A stretch of 64,000 nt of DNA from Bradyrhizobium aeschynomenes (GCF_013178945.1 NZ_JABFDM010000010.1:186001-250000), one strand, 5' to 3'. Numbered from the stretch's first letter, positions 32,405-41,426 are shown. Numbers and translations are program-made. The notes: a model not told the origin generated them from the letters alone.

Positions 32405-33922
32405 GTGACGGAGTTGGACGGTCAGGTCCTGCAGGACGAGCACGAGCGGCCGGCGGCTGCAGCCAGCGAAACGCCGCCGACGCCAGCGCCCAAGGCTCTG
32501 TCGCCGCGCAAGATCGCCATCCTCGATCATGCCAACCGCTTTGCCGACGCCCGTGCCGGCTGGCGCGACAGGGCCGCGTTCTTCCATGGCGAGGATGCGT
32601 GCTATCTGCGCTTCCTGATTCCGCCCGGCAGCCGCGTGCTGGAGATCGGCTGCGGCCTCGGCGATACCTTGGCATCGCTCCAGCCCTCCTATGGCGTCGG
32701 CATCGACTTCAGCGAAGCGCAGATCGCGCTCGCCCGCAGCCGCCATCCCGATCTCACCTTCGTCGCCGGAGACGCCGAGGATCCGGCGACGCTCGCCGCC
32801 GTCACCGGCCCGTTCGATGCGATTCTGGTGCTGGACACGATCGGCTCGCTCGACGATTGCCAGCAGTTCATCGACCAGTTGCACCCCTTGTGCACGCGCG
32901 AGACCCGGCTCGTGATCGGCTATTTCTCGCATCTCTGGTATCCGCTGCTGAAGGCGGCCGAGGCGATGGGCCTGCGCATGCCGCAGCCCGAGCAGAACGT
33001 GCTGTCGCCGGCCGACCTGCGCAACCTCGCGCAGCTTGCGGATTTCGATCCGGTGAAATCCGAGCAGCGCGTGCTGTCGCCGCTGCGGCTCTATGGCCTG
33101 GGCCGCTTCGCCAACCGCTTCCTCAGCGTGCTGCCGGGCCTGCGCGCGTTGTCGCTGCGGCATTACCTGGTGGCGCGGTCGATGCGCTGCGTCTCCGACG
33201 ACGTCCGCTCGGCCACGGTCGTCATCCCCGCCCGCAACGAGCGCGGCAACATCGAGCCGGCGGTGCAGCGCATCGCCGAGTTCTGCAACGACATCGAGAT
33301 CATCTTCATCGAGGGCCACAGCAGGGACGGCACCTATGAGGAGATGGAGCGGGTCCGTGCAGCCTTCCCGGATCACGACATCAAGCTGATGCGCCAGCCC
33401 GGCAAGGGCAAGGCCGACGCGGTGTTCACCGCCTTCGACGCCGCCCGCGGCGACGTGCTGATGATCCTCGACGCCGACCTCACCATGCCGCCGGAGCAGC
33501 TGCCGAAGTTCTTCGAGGCGCTGCGCTCGGGCAAGGGCGAGTTCATCAACGGCTCGCGCCTGGTCTATCCGATGGACGAGGGCGCGATGCGCTTCCTCAA
33601 TCTGATCGCCAACAAGACCTTCTCCTATCTGTTCTCCTGGCTGCTCAACCAGCGCTACACGGATACGCTGTGCGGCACCAAGGTGCTCCGGCGCAGCGAC
33701 TATCTCAGGCTCAAGGCCGGCAAGGCCTATTTCGGCGATTTCGATCCGTTCGGCGATTTCGACCTGATCTTCGGCGCCTCCAAATTGAACCTGAAGACCA
33801 TCGACCTGCCGATCCGCTACGCCGCGCGCAGCTATGGCGAAACCCAGATCTCCCGCTTCCGCCACGGCTGGATGCTGCTGAAGATGGTCGTGTTCGCGTT
33901 CTTCAAGATCAAGGCGATCTGA
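32405..33922 (+). CDS. Bifunctional SAM-dependent methyltransferase / GT2 glycosyltransferase fusion
   Basis: The 505-residue protein joins two enzymes. Residues about 50-255 are a class I methyltransferase with motif I VLEIGCGLGDTLASL and GVGIDFSEAQIALARSRHP. Residues from about 268 to the end are a GT-A fold family 2 glycosyltransferase: TVVIPARNERGNIEPAV, FIEGHSRDGTYEEME, MILDADLTMPPEQLPKF (DxD-type motif), and later FINGSRLVYPMDEGAMRF and DTLCGTKVLRRSDYLRL, typical of dolichyl-phosphate-mannose-synthase-like enzymes. It starts at GTG 32405. A lipid-linked sugar donor for envelope glycan modification is likely. The membrane protein downstream at 34.2 kb may be its partner, by inference. 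Confidence 0.85.
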   Translation: MTELDGQVLQDEHERPAAAASETPPTPAPKALSPRKIAILDHANRFADARAGWRDRAAFFHGEDACYLRFLIPPGSRVLEIGCGLGDTLASLQPSYGVGIDFSEAQIALARSRHPDLTFVAGDAEDPATLAAVTGPFDAILVLDTIGSLDDCQQFIDQLHPLCTRETRLVIGYFSHLWYPLLKAAEAMGLRMPQPEQNVLSPADLRNLAQLADFDPVKSEQRVLSPLRLYGLGRFANRFLSVLPGLRALSLRHYLVARSMRCVSDDVRSATVVIPARNERGNIEPAVQRIAEFCNDIEIIFIEGHSRDGTYEEMERVRAAFPDHDIKLMRQPGKGKADAVFTAFDAARGDVLMILDADLTMPPEQLPKFFEALRSGKGEFINGSRLVYPMDEGAMRFLNLIANKTFSYLFSWLLNQRYTDTLCGTKVLRRSDYLRLKAGKAYFGDFDPFGDFDLIFGASKLNLKTIDLPIRYAARSYGETQISRFRHGWMLLKMVVFAFFKIKAI

Positions 33923-34023
33923 GGATGGCGGATGCTGAACGGACGGGGCCATCGAAGTTGAGCGCGCGACCGCCTCTGACGAATGGCGCCATCGCGGTAC
34001 GAGCGTCTGCGAGTGCCTTGCTC

Positions 34024-34110
34024 CGTCATGCCCGGGCTTGTCCCGGGCATCCACGTCGTTCCGCGGGCGCAGGACAACGTGGATGGCCGGGACAAGCCCG
34101 GCCATGACGA
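34024..34110. repeat. Intergenic palindromic repeat (GTCATGCCCGGGCTT type)
   Basis: The outer arms are inverted copies beginning CGTCATGCCCGGGCTTGTCC and ending with GGGACAAGCCCGGCCATGACG. The inner sequence CCACGTCGTTCC...GGACAACGTGG is also inverted. The element closely resembles that at 47397-47472. Confidence 0.8.
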
Positions 34111-34207
34111 CGTGGAAACGGGCCGGCGCGATACGTAGAGCGCCCTGTGCGGTTGCGCTGCCGCAAGCGGGGCGAGAGGGCAGCCGCACGATTGGCGGGA
34201 CTCCCGC

Positions 34208-35806
34208 GTGACCAGGGATGGCGACCCGCTCGATCGTCTGACGCCGTTCGGCTGGCGCGGCGGAATTGCAGTCGCGCTGCTGCTGTCGCTCGTCTCGTTC
34301 ATCGCCGCCGGCTATTTCACCGTCTATTGGCGCAACGCCGACATGGACTTCATGGTGATCTACAACGCGCTCGCCATGAACGACGGCGGCACGCAGCTGT
34401 TCTTCGATCATCCGGCCTATCTCACCATCCTTTCGGTCAAGGCCTGGTTCGCGCAGCTGCACCGCGCAGGCCTGCTCGACGCCTGGACGCTGTCGGCGAT
34501 CCCGGCGGCCTCGGATCGCGCCGCGTTCGACACCGCGATGACGTCAGCGGTTCATGCCGGGCGTGTCGCCGCGCTGCTCACCGCGTCCGGCGTCATCCTC
34601 GCTTTCGCCTTGCTGGCGCGCCGGCTGGTGTCCGACTGGCGGATCGCCATGCTGGCCGTCACCGCCTTCGCGTTTTCCGGTGGCGTGCAGATGCATCTGC
34701 GCATCCTGCGCAGCGAGATGATCGCGGCGTCGTTCTGCATCCTCGCCTTGATGCTTCTGATCGTCGCGGCGCGCCGCGCCAGCCCCGCGCGTCCGCTCGC
34801 GATCGGACTGGCGGCGCTGCTCTGCATGCTCGGGCTCACGAACAAGGTCCACGCGATCCTGCTGATCGCCGCGATCCCGGTGCTGGTGCTGCCATTCGGA
34901 ACGGAGGCGAGCGCAAGCGTGGCGTTCTGGCGAGGCTCGCGTGCGTGGGCGGCCGTCCTGGTGGCAGCTATCGCCGCGCTGGTTGCGGCGATCACCGCCT
35001 GGCCGCTGCTCGCCGCCGGCTTCGACCCCGCCAACGCGGCGGCCGCAGGTCTCAAGCCGCTGCTGCTCGGACGCTTCGGGGTCTATCAGCTGACGCTGCT
35101 TGGCGTCATCGCCGCCTGCATGGCCGCTTTCGCGACACTGTGGCGGGTCAGCGCGGTCGAGACGGCCGCTGCGCTACTGGCCGCCATCTCCGGCGCTGCC
35201 CTGGGCCTGCTCGCCCTCGATCTGAGCTACGACATCAACGACGTCGTGGTCGTGCTCAATCCGCTGGAGAAGATGATCACCTATGTCGACGCGCCACAGG
35301 AGGCCGGCAGTCTCGGGGGCGCCGTCGGCCTGCTGCTGTCGGGCGTGGTCGGAGTGATCAGACGCTACACGTTCATCCTGCAATCGTCGGCGCGGCCGAC
35401 CGTGTTCCTGACCTGGTTGATCATCCCCGGCATCGTCGTCGCCGTCAGGCGCGGCGAGCGGCAGGCCGCCGTTCAGGCCACGCTGCTGCTGCTGGCCGCC
35501 ATCGGCATCGACGCGCTCGGCGTCCGCCGCGGCCTGAAGGTCGAGTACTTCGTCTTCACCGATCCGCTGATCATCATGGCCGGCATGATCCTGCTGGAGC
35601 GCCTCGCAGACCTCAGCCTCGCCCGCTTCGCCTATCCGATCGGCGTCACGCTGCTGGTGCTGCATGTCGGCATCAGCCAGGCCGAGCCGGTCAAGATGGC
35701 GCTGAAGCGCAAGGGGCCCGAGGAGATCTGCGAGTGGAACGGCTACTACATGCCGCGGCTGCCGCTGCCCTGGTGCGCGCCGCCGAACAGCCCGCCGAGG
35801 ACATGA
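34208..35806 (+). CDS. Multi-spanning membrane protein, possible GT-C type glycosyltransferase
   Basis: The 532-residue protein has about ten or more hydrophobic helices, starting after a short soluble N-terminus with IAVALLLSLVSFIAAGYFTV. A loop after the first helix carries acidic residues (YWRNADMDFMVIYNALAMND), the position where GT-C enzymes keep a catalytic Asp. I cannot name the family. It follows the methyltransferase-GT2 fusion after a repeat, so it may use the lipid-linked sugar made there; this is inference. The GTG at 34208 is the start. Its last 61 bp overlap the end of the convergent DoxX gene. Confidence 0.7.
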   Translation: MTRDGDPLDRLTPFGWRGGIAVALLLSLVSFIAAGYFTVYWRNADMDFMVIYNALAMNDGGTQLFFDHPAYLTILSVKAWFAQLHRAGLLDAWTLSAIPAASDRAAFDTAMTSAVHAGRVAALLTASGVILAFALLARRLVSDWRIAMLAVTAFAFSGGVQMHLRILRSEMIAASFCILALMLLIVAARRASPARPLAIGLAALLCMLGLTNKVHAILLIAAIPVLVLPFGTEASASVAFWRGSRAWAAVLVAAIAALVAAITAWPLLAAGFDPANAAAAGLKPLLLGRFGVYQLTLLGVIAACMAAFATLWRVSAVETAAALLAAISGAALGLLALDLSYDINDVVVVLNPLEKMITYVDAPQEAGSLGGAVGLLLSGVVGVIRRYTFILQSSARPTVFLTWLIIPGIVVAVRRGERQAAVQATLLLLAAIGIDALGVRRGLKVEYFVFTDPLIIMAGMILLERLADLSLARFAYPIGVTLLVLHVGISQAEPVKMALKRKGPEEICEWNGYYMPRLPLPWCAPPNSPPRT

Positions 35807-36279
35807 TCGAGCGACAGCCTGCCACCGCCATACGCAATCAGCGTCAGCGCCATCGCCGCCCAGGTCAGATGGATCGGCCAGCCGTCGGGCACGGTGAGCT
35901 CGACGATGCAGGTCATGACCAACAGACCGAGCGCCGCGAAGCGGGTGCCGAGGCCGAGAACGAGGAGGACCGGCAAGGCGACCTCGCCGCAGCCCGACAG
36001 GAATGCCATCACCGTCGGCATGGGGAAGTGATACGGCCCGCCGGGCAGATGCAGCATGAACTCGTCGCTGAACAGCGTCACCGCGGTGTCGCTCAGCTTG
36101 AGAAAGCTATCCCACTTGAGGATGCCGGAACGCCAGAACGGCACCGCGAGCGCGACGCGGGTGACGAGCTGGACGAAGCTCAGCGGCGTCGCCGCCTGCA
36201 GCAGCCGCACCGCCCTGTCGGCCAGGGCAGGCAGCGACGGCGCCGGGCTCGGCGCCATGGATTGATCCGTCGTCATCAT
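35746..36279 (-). CDS. DoxX family membrane protein of the bufferin operon
   Basis: The 177-residue protein has four membrane helices and DoxX signatures: VTRVALAVPFWRSGILKWDS, LPGGPYHFPMPTVMAFLSGC and GEVALPVLLVLGLGTRFAAL. It starts at an ATG that overlaps the bufC stop (ATGA), so it is the last gene of the unit. In bufferin loci a DoxX-like protein is the usual fourth gene (bufD as recalled). Its biochemical role is not established. It overlaps the convergent membrane gene by 61 bp. Confidence 0.88.
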   Translation of the reverse strand: MMTTDQSMAPSPAPSLPALADRAVRLLQAATPLSFVQLVTRVALAVPFWRSGILKWDSFLKLSDTAVTLFSDEFMLHLPGGPYHFPMPTVMAFLSGCGEVALPVLLVLGLGTRFAALGLLVMTCIVELTVPDGWPIHLTWAAMALTLIAYGGGRLSLDHVLGGLFGGAHQGSGSRGM

Positions 36280-37058
36280 GAGTCCTCGAAACCGATGTCC
36301 GTGAAGGCGCCGGCCTCGATCAGGCCGGCAATGTTGGTGGCGAGATCGAAATCGGGTGCCGCCTCGAACGCGGCCTCTGCGGCTGCGCCGAGCGGATGCT
36401 GGGTGATCAGCAGAGTTGCGAACACCGCGCCGCCGGGCGGCAGGTGGCGCACGGCGACGTCGAACGCCGGCCGCGTGATCAGTGCGTCCTCCGGGACCGA
36501 GCCGTCGATACGCGGCACCGGGGCATCGCTGCGATTGGCCGAGAAGATCGTCGCCGCCGCGAAATCCGAGCGCACGATGCGGGCGGCGGGATGAGCGGCG
36601 AAGCGCAGCCCGGGCAGCCGCTCGGGCGGCACCGCCGCCAGCGCGGCGCCGTCCAGCGGCACGGCGTCCGCCGCGTGATAGGCATCGAGCCAGGCCCGCT
36701 CGATCCGCGCCACGTCGGGGAGGAACGGCATCGCCTCGGCGTGCTCGTAACGCCCGATGAAGCAGGGGAAATCGCGACCATAGTCGAACAGCAGCGGCGA
36801 TGTCGGCGGCGTCTCGCGCACATGCGCTCGCGCCATCGCGCGGAAGAAATCGGGCCCGGTGATGCGCTGCACCGCCGGATAGATCGCAATCAGCGACTCG
36901 ATCAGGCTGACCGTGACGTTGTTGCGGTAGACATCGAACCGCCGCCCGGCGGCCTTGGCCCCGGGCGCCGTGACGGCAACGGGCGTCGCGCCATCCGGCG
37001 TCAGCAGCGCCGCGGCGAACTGGGCGGCGTAGCCGGAGGCCTGTTCAGGCTGCAGCAT
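36276..37058 (-). CDS. bufC: HvfC/BufC family protein (DUF2063), partner of the DUF692 enzyme
   Basis: The 260-residue protein has DUF2063-type N-terminal features: FDVYRNNVTVSLIESLIAIY, PAVQRITGPDFFRAMARAHV and FIGRYEHAEAMPFLPDVARI, followed by RAWLDAYHAADAVPLD. In bufferin and methanobactin-type systems such proteins act with the DUF692 enzyme in recognising the precursor peptide. The ATG at 37058 lies 14 bp inside the end of bufB, with GAGG as ribosome-binding site, so the two are coupled. The role is taken from recalled work on the family. Confidence 0.88.
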   Translation of the reverse strand: MLQPEQASGYAAQFAAALLTPDGATPVAVTAPGAKAAGRRFDVYRNNVTVSLIESLIAIYPAVQRITGPDFFRAMARAHVRETPPTSPLLFDYGRDFPCFIGRYEHAEAMPFLPDVARIERAWLDAYHAADAVPLDGAALAAVPPERLPGLRFAAHPAARIVRSDFAAATIFSANRSDAPVPRIDGSVPEDALITRPAFDVAVRHLPPGGAVFATLLITQHPLGAAAEAAFEAAPDFDLATNIAGLIEAGAFTDIGFEDS

Positions 37059-37965
37059 CGCGGACCTCCTGCGAGCAGTCCGGTGCGTGGTCATCGAGGA
37101 TCGTCTGCGCGGCCGCCGCCTCTGCCTGCAGCACCGGCCAGTCCGGAATGTTGCTGTCCCATTCGATCAGCGTCGGCACCGGACCGTTGCGCGCGATCAC
37201 GTTGGCGAACAGCGCCCACACGTCATAGGCGACGGGGCCGTCATGGCTGTCGATCAGCAGCGGTTCGCCTTCATCGTCGGCCTGCACGGCGTGACCGGCG
37301 AGGTGAATCTCGCCGACGGCGGCCAGCGGGAAGTCGGCCAGATAGTCCTGCGGCGAGAAGCCGTGATTGATCGCGGACACGAACACATTGTTGACGTCGA
37401 GCAGGAGCCCGCAACCGGTGCGGCGGACAATGGCGCGGATGAAATCGGTCTCGCTCATCGTCGACTCGTGAAAGGCCACGTAGGTCGACGGATTTTCCAG
37501 CAGGATCGGCCGGCGGATGGCGCTCTGGACCTCGTCGATATGGTCGCAGACCCGCGCCAGCGTGGCGGCCGTGTAGGGCAATGGCAGCAGGTCGTTGAAG
37601 AACGTCGTATCGTGCGTCGACCACGCCAGATGCTCGGAGACGAGGCTCGGCTGATAGCGAGCGACGAGCTTGCGGAAGCGTGCGAGGTGCTCGCGATCGA
37701 GCGGCTGCGGACCGCCGATCGACATGCAGACGCCGTGGATCGACAGCGGATGATCCCTGCGGATCGCCTCCAGCTGATGGTGCGGCGGTCCGCCGGCGCC
37801 CATGTAGTTCTCGGCATGCACCTCGAAGAAGCCGCGCTGCGGCGCCCCGGCGAGAATCGCCGTCAGGTGCGACGGCTTGAAGCAGGTGCCGGCGACGCCG
37901 CCGAGGGGCGGCGGAAAGCGAAGCGGCAGGGTCGGGCACGGTGCAGGGGGGGCATCGTTGCGCAT
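37045..37965 (-). CDS. bufB: DUF692 (MNIO) multinuclear iron oxygenase, BufB-like
   Basis: The 306-residue protein belongs to the DUF692 family of multinuclear non-heme iron oxidases, relatives of MbnB and TglH. These modify Cys residues of precursor peptides. Metal-site segments are EVHAENYMGAGG, LSIHGVCMSIGG, LVSEHLAWSTHD, ILLENPSTYVAF, GLLLDVNNVFVS and GEIHLAGHA. Upstream on the same strand is a DUF2282 precursor-like gene, and downstream come a DUF2063 gene and a DoxX gene. This set is the bufferin operon, which makes a periplasmic copper-buffering peptide in other bacteria. The reaction is inferred from the family. Confidence 0.9.
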   Translation of the reverse strand: MRNDAPPAPCPTLPLRFPPPLGGVAGTCFKPSHLTAILAGAPQRGFFEVHAENYMGAGGPPHHQLEAIRRDHPLSIHGVCMSIGGPQPLDREHLARFRKLVARYQPSLVSEHLAWSTHDTTFFNDLLPLPYTAATLARVCDHIDEVQSAIRRPILLENPSTYVAFHESTMSETDFIRAIVRRTGCGLLLDVNNVFVSAINHGFSPQDYLADFPLAAVGEIHLAGHAVQADDEGEPLLIDSHDGPVAYDVWALFANVIARNGPVPTLIEWDSNIPDWPVLQAEAAAAQTILDDHAPDCSQEVRDAAA

Positions 37966-38004
37966 GCTGCGTCTCCGCTTTCCGCTTGGGGTGAACGAGG
38001 TCGA

Positions 38005-38310
38005 TCAGATCGGCTTCAGCGAACCCTTCTTGCCGCCGGGCACGTCGATGCTGGTGCAGGTGCCACCGGCAACGAACTTCCACGCGTTGCCCTGGTAGTC
38101 GACGGTCGACGTGCCCTGGCAGGTGGTGCCAGGGCCGGCGGCGCAGTCGTTCTGGCCCTTCAGCGACACGCCGAAGCACTTCTCCTTCTTGGCGGCCATG
38201 GCGGCATCGACCTGCTCCTTGGTCAGCGGGCCGGCCATGGCCAGGCTGGCGAGCGCGGTCGTGACGGCGCCGGCAAGCGCCAGCGTGGTGACGGTTTTCT
38301 TGGCAGACAT
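38005..38310 (-). CDS. bufA: Bufferin precursor (DUF2282), secreted Cys-containing RiPP
   Basis: The 101-residue precursor has a signal peptide (KKTVTTLALAGAVTTALASL, cleavage near AMAGP). The mature part of about 76 residues contains four Cys, in KEKCFGVSLKGQNDCAAG, TTCQGTS and GTCTSID, and ends KKGSLKPI. DUF2282 proteins beside DUF692 enzymes are bufferins; some of their Cys are converted to thiooxazole-type rings that bind copper. The ATG at 38310 follows an AGAGGGA ribosome-binding site. It leads the operon, with a SigF-like promoter about 50-75 bp upstream. Confidence 0.88.
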   Translation of the reverse strand: MSAKKTVTTLALAGAVTTALASLAMAGPLTKEQVDAAMAAKKEKCFGVSLKGQNDCAAGPGTTCQGTSTVDYQGNAWKFVAGGTCTSIDVPGGKKGSLKPI

Positions 38311-38361
38311 GACATTCCCTCTCGTGTTCTGCATCGCTCGCTCGGCGACGCGCTTCTCTCT

Positions 38362-38387
38362 TTCGCCCGCGGCCACGAGAACGTTAC
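38362..38387 (-). promoter_or_regulatory. SigF-type ECF promoter for the bufferin operon
   Basis: On the minus strand GTAACG (38387-38382) is followed by exactly 16 bases and then CGAA (38365-38362). This matches, apart from the sixth base, the GTAACC-N16-CGAA motif I recall for the Caulobacter ECF sigma factor SigF, which controls bufferin-type operons. The bufA ATG is 52 bp downstream of the -10 element. Confidence 0.65.
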
Positions 38388-38579
38388 GCGACGGCTCCAC
38401 TCACGAGTCCGTGAGCGGTATTGCGTGCTCCAGAGTCGTCTCCATTCGGGCGCAAGCCTGCTCGGAGAGCCAATGCTTTCCAGGCATCGTCGGCTTAGCC
38501 AGTCGGCATTTGCCGGGCGCAGCCTGCCGATGTTGTGGTGCAGACCTCGGCACCCCGGTCCGACGGAGATCGATCTGCG

Positions 38580-40676
38580 ATGATGGGCAGCCCAGACGAC
38601 TCGGTACTGCGCGGCGCAGGCGGCGGCGAACGGCTGACCGTCAGCATTCGCTTTGCCGTCTCGGCGCTTGTGCTGACCGCGATCCTGTTGACCGCCTTTG
38701 CTTCGAGCCTGCTGTGGTGGCGCACGTCCGAGGCGATCAGCCGCCAGCTCGCCAGCACCATCAATGCGCAGATCGCGGGCGCGGTGCGCAAGGAGGTGAC
38801 CGCCATCGTCGGCGAGGCGCGCGCCGCGCACACCGCCATCCGCACGCTGTTCCTGCAGAACGTGCTCGACACCCGCGAGGCCGACAAGCGCGAGTTCGTG
38901 TTCCTGTCCCAACTGCAGTCGCAGGCGACGATCTCATGGGCGGCGTTCGGCTGGCCGGACGGCTCGTTCTTTGCGGCCCATAAGCTCGGTGACCAGCGTC
39001 TGGAGATGATGGAGATCTCGCTCACCGATCACCCCGGCCAGCGTCGCGTCGACGAATACGACGTCGTGCCCGGCGACATCGAGTTCGCCGCTCGTCGCTT
39101 CGAGCCGACCAACTTCAAGGTTGCCGACCAGCCCTGGTTCAAGGAGAGCCTCGCCGCGGATGAGCCGCGCTGGTTCAGTGTCGATGTGCATCCCGGCGGC
39201 GACCGCCCTGCCATCGCGCTGGCTGGGCCGATCGACGTCTATCAGGAGCGGCAGGGCGTGCTCGCCATCATCATCGAGCACGCGCGCATCTCCCGTTTCC
39301 TCGCGCAGCTCCATGTCGGCAGCACCGGCAGCGCATTCATTCTCGAGGGCGACGGCCGCGTCGTTGCCGCGCCCGACGAGCGCGCGGACGAGGTCAATGC
39401 CGGGCAGGTCCGCCAGCCGCTGCTGCCGGTGGCGCAGCAGGCGATGCGGCTCTCGCCGGGAGGTGACGAGGCCTGGCGCGGGCGCGTGCAATCGGGCGAT
39501 GACGCCTTCGAGGTGGCGCGCACGGCGCTGCCGTTTCCCGGCTGGTCGCTCGTCACGGTGATTCCGGAAGCGGAGTTTCTCGGCCCGGTCGACGCGGCGC
39601 TGAGGCGCGTCATCATCGGTCTCGGTATCGGTGCCGTGCTCGCGGCCCTGGTCTCCGCCGCGTTGGCGCGCGCGGTGATCGCGGCGCCGCTCGGGCGCGT
39701 GGTATCTGAGCTGCGCCACGTCGAGGCTTTCGCGCTCGAGCAGGTGCGCCGTCATCCGTCGCGGCTGCGCGAGATTGCCAGCCTGTCCGGCGCCATTCAC
39801 GACATGGCCGGCGGTCTGTCGTCATTTGGCAAGTTCATTCCGGCCGATCTGGTCCGGCAATTGCTGCGGCAGGGCGTCGATGCCAGGCCGGGCGGCCATG
39901 TCCAGGAGCTCAGCGTGATGTTCATCGACATCGCCGGCTTCACCGGTCTGTCGGAGCGCATGGGCGACCGCGTCGTGCCGCTGCTGTCGCGCTATCTCGA
40001 TGTGATCTCGACCGTCATCGTCGATCATGGCGGCACAATCGACAAGTTCATCGGCGATGCCGTCATGGCGTTCTGGGGAGCGCCGGTGGCGCAGCCGGAT
40101 CATGCCGCGCTGTGCTGCCGTGCCGCGCTGGCCTGCCGTGCCGCCGTCGCATCCAGCGGCCTGTGCGACGATGACGGCCGGCCGCTCGCGATCCGCATCG
40201 GCATCAACTCCGGATCGATGCTGGTCGGCAATATCGGCTCGGAGCTGCGCCTCAACTACACGGTGATCGGCGACGCCGTGAACGTGGCGAGCAGGCTGGA
40301 GGGCGCCAACAAGACCTACGGCACCGCCATCCTGATCGGCGAGGGCACCGCGCGGCTCGCAGGCGCGGGGTTTCTCACCCGCGAGATCGACCGCATCGCC
40401 GTCTATGGCCGCGAGGAGGGGCTGCGGGTCCATGAGCTGATCGGGCTCGCGCCGGATGTATCGGCACAGGACATGCGCTGGATCGCGCATTACGCGCGCG
40501 GACTTCAGGACTATCGCGCGCAGGACTTCGCGGCGGCCGTTGCGGCCTTCGAGGCCGTTCTCGCGCTCAGGCCAGGCGATCGCGCCGCACAGCTCATGAT
40601 CGCGCGCTGCCGGACGCTGTCGCAGACGAGGCCGGGTCAGGGCTGGCGGGCGGTGACGGCACTCACGACCAAATGA
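38580..40676 (+). CDS. Adenylate/guanylate cyclase with extracellular dCache-like sensor
   Basis: The 698-residue protein has a first membrane helix (about residues 22-45), a periplasmic Cache-type region to about 340 (WFKESLAADEPRWFSVDVHP, GSTGSAFILEGDGRVVAAPD, PFPGWSLVTVIPEAEFLG), a second helix near 345-368 and a HAMP-like linker. The class III cyclase domain begins near 443: SVMFIDIAGFTGLSERMGD with metal Asp, IDKFIGDAVMAFWGAP, and RIGINSGSMLVGNIGS. A TPR-like helical tail closes the protein. It should make cAMP (or cGMP) in response to an external ligand. The ATG at 38580 was chosen; a GTG at 38535 would add 15 residues. Confidence 0.9.
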   Translation: MMGSPDDSVLRGAGGGERLTVSIRFAVSALVLTAILLTAFASSLLWWRTSEAISRQLASTINAQIAGAVRKEVTAIVGEARAAHTAIRTLFLQNVLDTREADKREFVFLSQLQSQATISWAAFGWPDGSFFAAHKLGDQRLEMMEISLTDHPGQRRVDEYDVVPGDIEFAARRFEPTNFKVADQPWFKESLAADEPRWFSVDVHPGGDRPAIALAGPIDVYQERQGVLAIIIEHARISRFLAQLHVGSTGSAFILEGDGRVVAAPDERADEVNAGQVRQPLLPVAQQAMRLSPGGDEAWRGRVQSGDDAFEVARTALPFPGWSLVTVIPEAEFLGPVDAALRRVIIGLGIGAVLAALVSAALARAVIAAPLGRVVSELRHVEAFALEQVRRHPSRLREIASLSGAIHDMAGGLSSFGKFIPADLVRQLLRQGVDARPGGHVQELSVMFIDIAGFTGLSERMGDRVVPLLSRYLDVISTVIVDHGGTIDKFIGDAVMAFWGAPVAQPDHAALCCRAALACRAAVASSGLCDDDGRPLAIRIGINSGSMLVGNIGSELRLNYTVIGDAVNVASRLEGANKTYGTAILIGEGTARLAGAGFLTREIDRIAVYGREEGLRVHELIGLAPDVSAQDMRWIAHYARGLQDYRAQDFAAAVAAFEAVLALRPGDRAAQLMIARCRTLSQTRPGQGWRAVTALTTK

Positions 40677-40685
40677 GACCCTCCG

Positions 40686-41426
40686 TCATGATCCGGCCGA
40701 CCGCACCTTGCCGCGCAGCCGCCGCTCCGCAAACACGGCGGCGAGATCCTCGGTCGGCATCGATCCGTCCGCATCGAGCCGCAGCCGGCCCTCGACATGC
40801 AGGAAGTGCTCGCGCGACACCGCGATCGCGCGCAGCAGGTCGCGATCGCGCAGCGCCGCGACGATCGCGCCGTGCTCGTCGACCGCGCAGATCGACTGCG
40901 CCGCCGGCTCGTACACCGAGACCATCACCGAGGAGCGGCTCAGCAGGTCGGCCAGCATGCGCGACAATTCGGGATTGCCGAGCGCTTCGACGAGATGGAC
41001 GTGGAAGGCGCCGGACAGCCTGACAGAGGCGGCGCGGTCGCCGCGCTGGGCGGCGCCGCGCTCCTCGGCGAGATGCGCATCGAGGCGGGCGAGCAGGAGA
41101 TCGTCGACCCGCAGAACCAGCTGGCTGAGCACACCGGCCTCGAGCACGCGATGCGCCTCATAGACCCGCCTGACATCATCGAGCGTCGGCCGCGGCACGC
41201 GCGCGCCGCGGTTCGGGATCATCTCCAGCCGTCGCTCCGCGCCGAGGCGGTGAAGAACTTTCCGAATGCGCTCGCGCGAGACGCCGAAGATCGCAGCGAG
41301 CGGCGTTTCCGCGAGCTTGGTGCCGGCCTTGAGCTTGCCCTCCAGCAGCGCGCGCAAGACCGCCTGGTACACCGCCTCATCCTCGGCGGGATTGGCCTTT
41401 CCGATTCGCTGCGCTCGCATCGCCAT
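40686..41426 (-). CDS. GntR family transcriptional regulator (FCD/FadR subgroup)
   Basis: The 246-residue protein has an N-terminal winged helix (EDEAVYQAVLRALLEGKLKA, LAETPLAAIFGVSRERIRKV, MIPNRGARVPRP) and a helical FCD effector domain: RRVYEAHRVLEAGVLSQLVL, FHVHLVEALGNPELSRML, CAVDEHGAIVAALRDRD and SREHFLHVEGRL. The His residues at these places form the metal site typical of FCD regulators. It is divergent from the ABC importer operon. The gap has two identical 16-bp copies containing the palindrome ATGTGCACAT, its likely operators. It ends ten bases from the cyclase stop. Confidence 0.93.
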   Translation of the reverse strand: MAMRAQRIGKANPAEDEAVYQAVLRALLEGKLKAGTKLAETPLAAIFGVSRERIRKVLHRLGAERRLEMIPNRGARVPRPTLDDVRRVYEAHRVLEAGVLSQLVLRVDDLLLARLDAHLAEERGAAQRGDRAASVRLSGAFHVHLVEALGNPELSRMLADLLSRSSVMVSVYEPAAQSICAVDEHGAIVAALRDRDLLRAIAVSREHFLHVEGRLRLDADGSMPTEDLAAVFAERRLRGKVRSAGS

